Positions 10,816-21,790 of a stretch of 64,000 nucleotides of DNA are shown piece by piece. Both the position numbers and the translations under genes were made by a program. Source of the stretch: Otatea glauca (Eukaryota; Streptophyta; Magnoliopsida; Poales; Poaceae); the NCBI GenBank assembly GCA_036346275.1, contig CM070719.1, positions 33,199,591-33,263,590 of the forward strand, written 5' to 3'. Below the pieces are notes generated by a model, which worked only from the letters and a program-made list of their open reading frames with translations, had not been told where the DNA came from and did not search any database. Within the stretch, counting starts at the first letter, position 1; every line of letters starts with the position of its first letter.

Positions 10816-11091
10816 GTAATGGTGAATTTCATATACTCTGATGAACTTCCTAGCATTCATGAACTAGCTGGATTTGCCTCGATGTGGACATCACAGTAGT
10901 AATACAACATTTGTTGGCAGCAACTGATAGATATGGATTAGACCGGCTACGTCTCCTATGTGAGACAAAGTTATGTGATGAACTCACTACTGAAACAGTT
11001 GCAACAACATTAGCCCTAGCTGCACAACATCATTGTGCTCAACTGAAGTCTACCTGTCTAAAGTTCACTGCAGTTCGAGAAAATCTGGGAG
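10816..11091 (+). pseudogene. Captured MATH-BTB (BPM-type) exon
   Basis: Encodes the C-terminal half of a BTB domain and the following helices of a MATH-BTB protein, the CUL3 E3-ligase adaptor family. Visible blocks are VNFIYSDELPSIHELAGF, QHLLAATDRYGLDRLRLLCE, TVATTLALAAQHHC, LKSTCLKFTAVRENL. It is flanked by an acceptor (tttcaatgcag before 10816) and a donor (gaggtatgac after 11091), at the position where BPM genes have introns, so genomic DNA rather than a retrocopy was taken. One frameshift near 10882 separates the two halves. It is opposite in strand to the CACTA gene and lies in that element's upstream region. Not a working gene; an antisense or chimeric transcript is possible. Confidence 0.75.
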
Positions 11092-12265
11092 GTATGACTT
11101 TTGTCCTTTGGAATATATGTAGCCTTTTGTTAATAGAACATAGTGTTGGGTGTCTTCTGTTTATCAATATTTGTGGAAACTTAGGGTAATTTTATTACAG
11201 ATTTTAGTGTAAGACTAGATCTAAAGTAAAGAGTGTTTCCTACTTCTCTGCTATTGTATGATATACTTTATGTAGGCGTTGGATACCCACTGTTTAGTGA
11301 ACTTAATTGATGGGCTTAGAAATTTGGAATAAGAACTCTTGTTTTGATCAGCAATATTTCTTCTATTTTTGACCAAGAGTTGTAACAGTGCAGTAACAAG
11401 CCAAGTTGCTAGCAAGAGGTGGTGTCTGCATGTGCAAGAAATAAATAGTGCACATATTTGGGAAGGAAAGTTGCCCTGTAAACATGGGCCATAATGACAG
11501 GCTGGCAGCAAATAAATATGCTATATTTAAAATTTTGAAGCTCATTGACTTATTCGAATGTCATGGTAGGATGGCTAGTTCACTACTACTGTCTTTTATC
11601 ACTTATTTGAATGTCATTTGTACTTGCAATCTTATATTCAGCATGTATTAAATATGGACACACTAAAATAGATGATATGTCTAGTATGGACATACAACAG
11701 AATCTCCTCACTTAGACTCTTCTCTTGATTCCTGAGATCCTAAAGCTATTGGTTACTAATATCCTAAATAAGATCAATATACTCTAATGTCCTCTTAATG
11801 CTCATCTAGAATTTTAAATTTCAATGCATCCTTTATCACTACATTACTAATCCTTTTTGGAGAATATTGCCTAGCTAATCCCAGAACCAAAGCTAACTCT
11901 GTCTTACAGAACATAATCGAAACTTTTTATTAGCCCAGCATTTCCCATTTAATATGATCATACAAAGAATTAAAAAAGATGTCCATACTCCATGGTAATT
12001 GGGTTTTGATTTACAAATCAGAACATGTCATTATTGTAATCTATACACCATATCATCAACACGCCATCCTAAGAAATGGCAAGCACATATGCAGTGTAAT
12101 TCTAAATTTATAAATTGCTAAATGTTGGTCCGGAGGAGGAGGATAATGGAATGAGCATAGGACATGACCATATTTGTGCATAAATGATCTACTTTGGATG
12201 ATCAAGATTTACATATGCTACAACTAATGTAAAGTAAACCATAAACTAAAGAGGTGACTTACCGG
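11092..12265. other. AT-rich intron-like DNA inside the CACTA element
   Basis: About 1.2 kb between the captured exon and the GC-rich leader. It may be the captured gene's following intron plus the CACTA gene's own first intron on the other strand. I see no further MATH-BTB exon. Confidence 0.4.
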
Positions 12266-12600
12266 TGCGGAGGAGGAAGAGGAGGAGAGGCCGGTGTCTG
12301 TGTGGAGCAGAGTGCGAGGAGAGGCCGGGGGGTGAAGTCGCCGCCATTGGGGGAGGGCGCTGCCACGGGATGAAGGCTCCAAGGGGGCTAGGGTTTAGGG
12401 GTGGGGGCCTAGGGTCTGGAGGGGACGCCGATGGGGGCTAGGGTTTAGGGCTCATGGGCGGACGTTGATGGACACCGATGGGGGCTATGGCGGTGCAAGG
12501 AAGGAGGCCCAAGGGAGGCGCGGGCTGGCGAGGGGAGACTCGGGCCAGCGGAGGGTTGGGGACGGCGGCCGGACATGGGAGCAGGGTACGACACAAGAGA
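12266..12600 (-). other. GC-rich leader exon, probably of the CACTA gene
   Basis: On the minus strand this GC-rich block contains repeated 'ccctaaaccctagccc' motifs typical of plant 5' leaders and ends in a good donor (CGCACCG/GTAAGT at about 12266). No start codon gives a recognisable protein. I infer a 5' UTR exon spliced toward 10617, which would place the MATH-BTB exon antisense in the intron. Confidence 0.35.
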
Positions 12601-12635
12601 GACGAGACGAAACACTTATATATGTGCACATAGCC

Positions 12636-12714
12636 TGATCCCAGATGGTTCTAATATCGAACTGTCTGTGATTCCACTCATCACACACAATTCAATATTA
12701 GAACCGTCTGTGAT
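12636..12714. repeat. CACTA subterminal-type repeats, right side
   Basis: Two imperfect palindromic units: 'cagatggttctaatatcgaa' followed by ctgtctgtgat, and an acacacaattc...gaaccgtctgtgatga unit. They match the left subterminal motif. The expected terminal TAGTG is not present just beyond. Confidence 0.6.
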
Positions 12715-12715
12715 G

Positions 12716-13339
12716 ATTTTTTAATCCTTTTTTATGTAATTTTAAACCTGTTTTTAAGCCTATTTTAAGTAGTTTTTTAAGCCTATTTTTTCAATTAGTT
12801 TTTTAAGTAGTTTTTTCATTTTACGTTTTCAAATGTTTCATACCCCACATTTTTATAAGGCTATTTTTAGCAAGCTTTTGGTAAAATCCTAACGTAAATC
12901 AGAGCTGCAAAAAAAATTAAACGATAAAATAAAGGTAACATGATTCATGTACAAACTAGTAATTGTGCGTGCAGTAGTAATATCCGTATGGCTGAAACAA
13001 ATACCTTACTATCCGTTTATGTAGCTTTAACTATCGGTATATATGGATTTTACTATAAGGTCGCACTGAGTTTACTAGCAATAGTTAAATCAGTGAGCTG
13101 ATGTCGTTGTAAGCATGCTTTTGGTAAAATGCTGTTATTTTTTTACTGTTGGGCAGGATGCCGCATTGTGTCCCATTTTTAGTCCAATAAGCTACACGCT
13201 CGGTTGCATTTTTTATCTCCTAGTGCAGCTAATAGTATTGTCTACAAAAACTACTTTAATAATATCATCCTACCAAATGTACTACATAATCAATCATGTT
13301 TGCATTACATCAATGAATCAGATGGCAAAAAAACATGCT
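12716..13339. other. AT-rich spacer downstream of the Ulp1 gene
   Basis: Contains T-rich near-repeats ('ttttttaagcctatttt', 'agttttttaagtag') at 12755-12820. No coding sequence or clear terminal inverted repeat recognised. Confidence 0.4.
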
Positions 13340-16300
13340 TCAGGTCTGACGAAATTTCTCTAGCATGGCATGGAGTGGCTTCACCATGTTGCAGTCATGG
13401 AACAGCATGTAGAACAAAAGCTCAACTCTGTATTCGGTACCCTTCACCTACAGAAGAAGACGTACACAAAACTGATATAAAAAACTAATGAAAATAGTAA
13501 CAATTACTATAAAAATAATGAAATTTCCTATAGAACTTACCGGATCAATGGCCGAATGAATCTTGCACATTTCACCGTCATACAACTGAAGAAACTTCAT
13601 GGCGAGAAAAGCACAATCGTTACTTAATACCTGCTTCGGGATATCAAAAAGCTGCCGCCTCCACCTTGAAAGATTCGGGAATTTGCCATCCATAATGACT
13701 TGGAACGCTTCTTGCAGACGATTTACAACCTTCTGGACCCGTACATCACCATGGTGGTCTCGAGGATCTGTGCACAGCTGATTGTAGTCAAGTGAATCAA
13801 GCACATCGATTCTCTTGTGCACCATATTGATGCAGTATACAGTCCAATGCTCATGGTGCAGAAGGGGAAATAATATCTGTACAAATATTGCATACATGTG
13901 GTAAATGCTATAGATAAAATATTTATATAACATTGTGATTTTATGCAATCTCACCATCTTTGCTCTAGCGGCATTTGATCCGCCAATATGATCCCTGAGC
14001 ATATTAACAGTGAGCTCGCTGGGGTAGGTCTCGTTTTTCATATATTCTTCCATGTTCAGAAGCCTCTACCAAAAAAAACAAAACATCTAAATGGTAAGAA
14101 AATATTATAAGTAATCAATTACAACAACTATTGTATATAATTACTACATCAGTCTTATGAGATTACTACGTCAAAACATTTACGTACCGACAGACCCCAA
14201 GGTAGATAAATCCTGAATCCAAAGCTCTCAGGTCACAACTCAGTGTCATCATGTGTAATACATTGAATGAATAAACCCATAACATGTCTTCTGTTGTTTC
14301 ACCATCTTTGAATGATTTCCTCAAGTCTTCACCATTTGCAAAACACTGACAGTCTAGTGACATAAGTAAAACCTCTGTACGGAAAGATGTAAAATACTGA
14401 ATGAAATATTTATACATATACAATGCTCTTTCCAATAAACAGAATAACTCTTTTTATAAAAAAAATTCATACATCATTATGGTAAAAATGATCTAACCTC
14501 TTTAGAGTATCATCGATCAAAATGATCTCCCAGACCTTGATGGCAGAATCAATAGGGACAATGGGACGAACAACACGGCACTTGAAAGGTGAAACAAAAC
14601 GGCTAGGCACCTTTGTCATTTTCTTCCCTGTAATAACATTGGGAACCGGAACAACATCCTACTTCGTCATAGCCTTCACCGTGCTGTCTACCTGGCTCCC
14701 AAGTGACGAAAAAAACAACAATAATTACTGCCATGATGATAACATCTTACTGGTTGTATATATGATAATTACTACATAAATCAGCTATGAAAATTACCAT
14801 AACACATACGGATAGTTTTCCCATATATTTACTTCACATCTATGAAAATCACTGCCACCATAAATACACTGATAAATATGACATTTACTATCTACGGTAT
14901 ATCATATTACTAATGAAAATTCTAAACTAACGACCTATAAATTTTGTATTTACAATACATATGAAAAAATAACATAAGAACAATCTAACCGACCTGTTTC
15001 GTATTCTTTGTTGACACATCAGGGTGTAGACCTGTAATGGAATCCTCCTCAATAGCTGCAATAATACTATCAATCTTCACCGACGTGTCATCGTCCCCCA
15101 CATGGACTGTTTAGATGTATGTGTAAGTTAGTTTACCAGATATAAATTACTCACTAGTGATTCAACACGTATATAAAAAAACATAGTATATACCTTGTGT
15201 AATTGCTTCCTCGTTATCGTCCTGTGTTGCAAGGAAAAAGGATGACGCCGGTATAAATATGGTAGCTGGTTCCATTGGTGGTGCCGGTGTAGCAACTGGT
15301 CAGCATGGCGATGGAGACAGAAGACTTAAATCAACATCCTCTTCTCTTTGTAGTTCAGGAACAACAGCAATATGAGAAGGCTCTGAAAGGATTATATCAA
15401 CATTTTCTTCCGGTATCGGCGCCTCATCTTCCATCGGTTGCGGCGCCTCACCAACTACTGGACCTCCATTCTTCTTCCCTTTACTCTTTCTTCGTTTGGA
15501 GGATTCCTCAGCTGACGCTACGATTGAACGTAGCGCATGAACAACCTCTATCTGCGCTTTTCCTAGTCTTCGTTGGGCCTTGTTGATCTGCCTGATGGCC
15601 ATGGATGATTCGTCATCAAAAATTTTTAGCGCATCAATGGCAGCCTGCTGCTTAGACTTTCTGAAAGAATTGAATGAATCGCCAAGCAGTGAAAGTAGCC
15701 TGGGAAACTGCCGAGCAACAGGAGGGGCATTAGGTATATCCTCTTGTACATTTTCATGTGAGTTCGATCTAGTCCAGTAGCAAGTGCTTTCCATGCACCT
15801 TAACTGAAAAATTCAATGCTCATATACAAATGTTAGTGTTACTTTTAAACAGTAAAATTTAAACATTACATAGTAATTTTGAATGAAAACACTCACACTG
15901 AGTTTGCTAAAAGTGTCTTCACCATGTCGACCTACCATCTTGTCAGCCCCCAAGAGCTTGTCAACAAGTGAGGTCGAGAAAAAAGCAGCGCGTGGTGTGT
16001 CGACAGCAACAATGATGTGAACACACCTCAAATTATCCAAATAGTAAATCTGTTGGAACAAATATTACTGTTGTCAATGACATATATTACTATATAACAT
16101 AGAGCAAATTACTAAATCTATCATGTATGGACAAAAATAAATAAATAAATAAATAAATAGAACTTACGAGTAAAAAGACAGCACATCTGCTAATTGATTT
16201 TATCGAAGTGTCATTCTTCTTCTTCCAGATACAAACAGCAACCCTGAGGTCCTCCACAACCGCCTTACACCAGTCAATTCCACCAAAATCCTCCATATCT

Positions 16301-17505
16301 CTAGTAAAAAATGTGTCCTTCCCGGTAACATGGTTGGTAGTTCCCGGGAATAACAACTTGTTGAATAAGATGAGGAAGAAACACCGGATGGTAAATATGT
16401 CCGTACCCTTAGTTTCAATCCTCTCCAGCAATGCTTCCGTTCTGACTTCTTTGCCAGACGACACACCAAGCAAGTGCTTCAAATTTGCAAGCTCAGATGT
16501 GCTTCCGCGAATGTCACAAGGGGAGGATCCCTTCCACCGCATGGAAGCCCTAAAACGCACTTCACACTGTGTGGCATTATTGGAAGGCTCCTACCCCCGC
16601 CAACATGAATTACCGTTTCTGTTGGATCGATTTTGTCCATTAATTAAATAGCAAAAAAGATCCCTGCTCTCCAATCCTTCCAGATTAAATTTCATAATTT
16701 CCTCAAATCCATACTTGCAAACCTCGTTAAACTGACCTACCGTGAGTTTGCAAATCATGGATACAACGAGCGCAGACACTCACCTACAAGTGGCTGGTAA
16801 TTTTTCCTTTGAAACAGATCCCTGTACAATTATCGATTACAAATTTTTAATGCTATTGAGTTAAAATTATTTATAAGATGCCAAAAATATACTACAAATA
16901 GTATCTAATGTCTGCATACCTTTAATCTCAAATCTGAGGGTATCGGGTCTTCCAAACTGATTGACTGTATCGAAATATTTTAAAATCAAACTAATATGCT
17001 GTATGGAAAAATTACTATGAAAATAACACAAATTTACTATCAACAACTTTCTCTCCAAAAAATGGCGAACAACCTTCCGCCGCAATGAGAAGATAAGTAA
17101 TACTACATGAATATTACCATATTACTATCTAACATACTTATATGTAACACAACAACCATCAGATCAAAATTTTCATCATTTACTATTTTATACATTAAAC
17201 AAACTGATTAAACCCAACTATTTTTACTATAATCAAACAATCAACTTGAACATCTTAATTCAGATCACCTCGGTGTTCTTCCCAGCAGGCCTAGTATGTA
17301 GTCGCTTCGTTCCCGAGGGTGCGGATGAAACGAAATCTTCATCCGATGAGCCGTTAGTTATATGCACCTTCCTCTTCCTCAAGTTCTGGAGCGACGAAAT
17401 AGATCTTATAGGTTGAGTCTCATCCAGACGAATCTCCAATGCGGACTGACTGCCCTTTATAATAGTCTTCTTGACATTCTTCGGGGGATGGCCGGATGTC
17501 CTCAT
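13340..17505 (-). CDS. Transposon-borne Ulp1-like cysteine protease gene (C48), multi-exon
   Basis: Minus strand, starting at MRTSGHPPKNVKKT (17505) and ending at the TGA at 13342-13340. Exons by conserved blocks: basic N-terminal 17505-17264; QFNEVCKYGFEEIMKFNLEG near 16750-16660; LLFPGTTNHVTG and DFGGIDWCKAVVEDLR near 16380-16230; a Lys/Ser-rich hinge 15794-15300; short exons near 15090, 14700-14520 and 14380-14190; protease core 13880-13541; last exon 13447-13340. Donor 13541/GTAAG and acceptor TAG/13447 join in frame. Catalytic residues of a Ulp1 fold are visible: His in HHEHWTVYC, Asp in IDVLDSLDY, Gln in PKQ and Cys in SNDCAFLAM. One in-frame TAG occurs near 14665. Proteins of this architecture occur in plant transposons, including Mutator-like ones carrying Ulp1; a host gene is less likely. 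Exon borders not stated here are approximate. Confidence 0.6.
16136..16160 (+). repeat. (AAAT)n microsatellite
   Basis: About six AAAT/ATAA units inside an intron of the Ulp1 gene. Confidence 0.9.
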
Positions 17506-17905
17506 CTCCACATATAAACAACACCAAAAATACAAAAATTTGTGAATTACTATTCAGAACAACACGAATTACTAACTGAAAATTCATGCAACAAAAAAAT
17601 AAAAAAAGGAACAATCTCCGTTGTAGTCACCTGACTAGGCAAGAAATAACTGAGCGCTAGTCGGAACAGCAAAAGAAAATCACCAGAGTGAACTGAGGTT
17701 GAATAAAGCAAATGACTGAGTGCTAGTTGTCTATATAGTTCAAGAGACTAATGAGTGATAAAAAATGTAGTAAGTTAAACGACGGGAACGAATGATGATA
17801 CAAAAGGCAATATCATAAAACATGATCAAGATATGATTCCAAAAAAATACTATGTAGACATATCATATTACGAAACTCGGCCATCAGTATTTACTATGGG
17901 TTAGA
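17506..17905. other. AT-rich DNA upstream of the Ulp1 gene
   Basis: No coding sequence. Probably promoter or edge of the Ulp1-bearing element, up to an abrupt junction with copia RNase H at about 17905. Confidence 0.4.
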
Positions 17906-17915
17906 GAAAGAGAGT

Positions 17916-18164
17916 GTGCCACTTTTCTGTGATAACACTTCAGCTATTTGCATTGCTAAAAACCCAGTGCAACATTCACGGACCAAGCACATTGATATTA
18001 GATATCACTTCCTTAGAGACCATGTGGAGAAGGGAGATATCGCGCTTCAGTTCGTAGAGAGTGACCTTCAGTTAGCCGATATCTTCACCAAGCCTTTGGA
18101 TAGCTCCAGATTTGTTGCCTTGAGGAGTGAGCTTGGAGTCGTGAGCCCTTACGGCCTTTCGTGA
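17916..18164 (+). pseudogene. Sirevirus RNase H, C-terminal end (5'-truncated copia pol)
   Basis: Encodes the end of a Ty1/copia polyprotein: LFCDNTSAICIAKNPVQHSR, TKHIDIRYHFLRDHVEKGDI and QLADIFTKPLD are the classic last blocks of copia RNase H, ending in a stop at 18162-18164. Everything upstream (gag to RT) is missing; the homology starts abruptly at about 17905. The piece itself has no stop. It belongs with the 3' region and LTR that follow. Confidence 0.9.
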
Positions 18165-20016
18165 GGGGGAGCTGGTTTGTATATTATGTATTATATGTTT
18201 TCTTCCACTTAGCTTTTCTTTTCTTTGTGTTTCTTTTGGGTGACTTTGGGCTTGTTTTCTTGAGTTGAGTTCACTCACTTAGACTTACGGCATGCCTTCC
18301 ATGGACCTTTTATCTTGTGCTTTAGGTTGCTATCATGCGTGATTAGTTGTTCTCTCTTCTCTCTAGGTTGAGTTCCTCACGTCTTATAAGTCTAGCAGGT
18401 ATTGGGCCTCCTGGGTAGACAGGGTCTGTGTGCACTCCTTAGTTGGGATCTAGAGTCAGCTTCCCTATGTCAGTCACTGGGGAAGATAAGAGCGAGTCTA
18501 AGCCGTAGTGAGTCTCTTCTATCTTATCTATGCTCAATAGCCATCCGCTTTGCGCTTTCTCGGCTTCTTCTCCTCATTCTGCTTTTTCCGTTGTTATTGA
18601 GTTCATTCGGGTTTTCTTTATGCCTAATCTTGATAATAACTCAACTTTAACCAGATTTGAGCTTAAAATTGATTCATTTGTTGAGGGGGAGTTTGGGAAT
18701 CTGTTCATGCATTGCATTTAGACTGCATTTTCTGTTTTATGAGCTTTGTCTATTATGCAATTGATTTCTTCTTCATGCTATACACCATGCTACATCATTT
18801 GAAGAAAATCACTAGCTTAGGTATGTCCAAGTTTATTTAACTTGCTAAGCTTAAAAATGAAATAAGTCTTAAATAAAAAACTTGATGAAACTTGTTGCTT
18901 TTACTTGCTAGGTTTCTTCTCTAGAGGTTTGTGCCATAATTTGAGAAATTTAGGAGTTCTCTAGAGTCCCTATAGCAACTTGGGTGAAACTAGTTTGATC
19001 CATGCTAGAGTCCTTCAATTGCTCATGAATCGTTGTGCAAAAAAAAATGAAAATTAAACAAAATTGACTCTTCTTGTGCACATATGACTCAACACCTTGC
19101 ATTCACAAGACCGCTTCCCATCGCACTTGGGATGAACTTGGAATACATTGTGTTTGACCTAGACCATCCTCTTAAGAGTTCATCTTGAGATGGTTGCATA
19201 CGGCTTGAGTTAATTGGTTGTCAAAAGAAAATGCAAATAAATTAAAAACAAAGACATATGTGGGTAAAGAATGCAAATAATGTCAAACATTTGCACCCCA
19301 CTATGTCTTGTATGATGATAAATCAAAATTTGCATTAAGTGATAAATGAGCCCGAAGGACCTTGTATGCTCTTCTAGATTCCCCAAAAGTGTTGAGTAGG
19401 TTGAACTCTAGGTTTTCCTTTTGATCCTTAGAGTGGCTATTCTTCTATTTTTGAAACTAAAGCTAAGTGTTGCACTTGTCTAATCTTGCTAAAAATGAAA
19501 TATTCAAAACTAAGCTCGTATTTGCACTTGGACATGTCTTAGTTTAGTCATCTTCTGAAATTGACAAGCCTGGTGTAATATCCTTCCATTTTGATCAATT
19601 GGATAATCTTCAAAGCTCTTTCGATTGCATTTCATGCATACATAAAAAAAATTTGATGCCTATATTGCCAAAAGGGGGAGAAAACGTAGAAAAGCATCAC
19701 TAAAATGATAAAAATGTGAATGCTTAGTTGGTTATTATGATCTTTGTAAAACAATGCTACTACTTCTGTTGGATCATAATCTCATAATCACATTTGACAT
19801 GTTTAGTTGGATTTTAGAGTTTTTGTTGAAAACTTGCTCTTTCTTAAATTTAACTCTAAAATCTAAATTCCTCTTCGTCACTTGGTCATGGTTCTAATTT
19901 CTTTCTTTGGACCAAGTTTGACTTTACAACTAAAAATTGCTTTCTTCTTCATTTTCTTCAAACTCAAATTTATGCCTTTTTGTGTGGTTTGCCAATATAC
20001 TCATCAAGGGGGAGAT
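18165..20016 (+). other. Sirevirus 3' region with repeated polypurine tracts
   Basis: A 1.85-kb stretch between the pol stop and the 3' LTR with no long reading frame. Polypurine tracts of the type A(G)5AG occur four times: 18164-18171, 18684-18691, about 19672-19680 and 20006-20015. The last is directly before the LTR and is the functional PPT position. Sireviruses are known for an extended region here and for multiple PPT-like motifs. Confidence 0.7.
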
Positions 20017-21656
20017 TGAAGGACCATGTGGAGGTCCATCTATGTTAGTGATGAGTATTTGACTTTATTTGAGCAAGGTGTGCTCAAGTTTGAGTTTGAT
20101 TTGGATTGATTTTCAAAATGAAGCATTTTGAGTTGTCTCTGTCAGGAGTGGCAGTACCGGTCGTATGGACGCGGTAGTAATGAGTTGGATGGTTTATATT
20201 GCACATCATTGTGGGCATTGCTATGTGAGGAGTTTCCTTGTTTTTGATGGTTGCAGGACGACGGTGCTAGGTCATAGTGAGGTGAAGGATGACCGGGACT
20301 AGGCGAGGAGCGTCGGAGGTCCGAGACGGTTGGGAGATCGCCAAGATGATCGGAGACGGAGTCCGGGCAAGTCAAGAAGACAAGGAAAGGAGTTGATGCT
20401 AGCTAGATGCCGCGTGGATCAATGAGGGCCGTCGGATTGAGGTCTAGTTGATAGGTTAGCGGGTCTAGGTAGTATGCTTTGAAAACCGTGCAAGAAAACC
20501 CAGTGTGTGTGGGTTTTGGGTTAGCCCTTGCATGGCTGTGTGTGTGGGTTAATCCTAGCCCTTAGATGAGTGCTCTAGGGTTGAGGACTCATCCAAGGGT
20601 GGTAGGTGGCCCAAGAGTAGTATAAATAGGGGTGGAGGGGTAGCCTCCTTCCCTTGAAGGTGTTGAGGTTTTTGATGCTCATTTGAGCTTTGCCCACATG
20701 AATGTGAGGCTTTGTAACCTCCCCTTCCAGAAATGAAAGTTTTATCCATCCACCTCTGAATTTATTTTATGCATTTACATTATGTCTTTACTTTACGCAA
20801 TTTAAATTCAAAGATTTACTTTCCCGCAATTACATTCCCGCAATTTACTTTCAAGTAATTTGGATTTGCCTCCCCTCCTTCTAAATGCTTCTGATCTTGG
20901 ATGTTTTGAGTGTGTTCATATGGTTTTACATCTCTTTTGCACTCTTGGATTGAGTAGAGAACATCTTTTCTTTCAAGTTCCAACTTTGTTCAGAACTTGT
21001 TCTTCGCGCAGTAGTCAGTGTTTGATTTTTGTAAAAATATAGAAAATTCCTTTTTGAGTGATTCTTGTTGGAGGTGGTGCAGGACTCTGATATACACTTG
21101 CATAAAAATTTTGGAGTTCACTTGTTGCACCGTTTGGGCGCCATGAGGTGAAAACCGAGCCCCAAACTTTCTGCTCGAAGTTCTTGAGCATACTGTGTTC
21201 TTAGATTTTTCTTGTTTCTTCTGTAAGGCTTTTTGATGAGAAATTTGGTGGAGTTCTTCACGACTCTGATGCTCATAGGGAGAAAAATTCTGAGAATTTT
21301 GTGAGCTGCAGAAACCAACCAACCTCCTGTGCAAATTGAGGACAAGTTCTGTAAATTCTGCTTTTGCTTTTCTGAAAGTGACTTTTGTGATTTGAATTGT
21401 TGTCCTTTCTAAAAGCAAGAGTTTGAATTGATTCCTCTTTATCTTGGACACTAGACAACCAGGATTGTGACTCAAAAATCCCCACATATTTTATGGTACT
21501 TATCCATGTAAGCTTGGGGTACACATAGTTGTCTAGTTTTTCGGGTTTTCCATAATTTCCTTTGAGCGATCTTGTCGAGGTTTTTGTTGGAGTATTTTGG
21601 GGGAATTTTTATTTGCGACCATTCACCCCCCCTCTGTTCACCATCTCGGTCCTTCA
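20017..21656 (+). mobile_element. Sirevirus 3' LTR
   Basis: Starts TGAAGGACCATGTGGAGGTC right after the PPT and ends GGTCCTTCA; the two ends form the short inverted repeat TGAAGGACC/GGTCCTTCA. Length 1640 bp. It aligns in start, end and layout with the minus-strand LTR at 52572-54327, which is 116 bp longer. The following bases (caact) would be the target duplication, but the 5' end of this element is gone, so it cannot be checked. Confidence 0.85.
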
Positions 21657-21754
21657 CAACTGTTCAAGGGTAAGGTGAACGGGTCCCTCACCACCAACAC
21701 GTGATGCAGTAGGACCCACGGACATAGCCCTATGCTTACAAACATTACACGTTA
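21657..21754 (+). repeat. Dispersed repeat, copy 1 (interrupted by hAT2)
   Basis: 'gggtaaggtgaacgggtccc' to 'acaaacattacacgtta' resembles 35444-35530 ('gggtaaggtgaccgggtccat' to 'actaacatcacacgtgtc') along about 95 bp in the same orientation. Here it stops at the hAT2 terminus; at 35.4 kb it is uninterrupted. Confidence 0.65.
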
Positions 21755-21785
21755 TAGAGGTGGGCACTCGGGCCGGGCTTTTTGG

Positions 21786-21790
21786 GCTTG
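21786..21790 (+). repeat. Target-site duplication of E1, left (GCTTG)
   Basis: GCTTG directly precedes the 5' LTR and recurs exactly at 34646-34650 after the 3' LTR. Five bases is the usual gypsy duplication length. Confidence 0.9.

Larger units (their letters stand above)
7204..12715. mobile_element. CACTA (En/Spm) transposon; right end uncertain
   Basis: The left end begins CACTACTGCACAAGG at 7204, preceded by agg (possible 3-bp duplication). Subterminal repeats follow: palindromic units with acagacggtt/aaccgtctgt at 7225-7420. Two more palindromic units occur at about 12638-12714, which I take as the right subterminal zone. The element carries a minus-strand CACTA accessory gene (7745-10617) and a plus-strand fragment of a host MATH-BTB gene. 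I see no TNP2-type transposase, so it is non-autonomous. The expected right terminus (...TAGTG) is not found near 12715. A similar palindromic unit at about 50355-50396 could be the true right end if later insertions separated the two. Confidence 0.65.
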
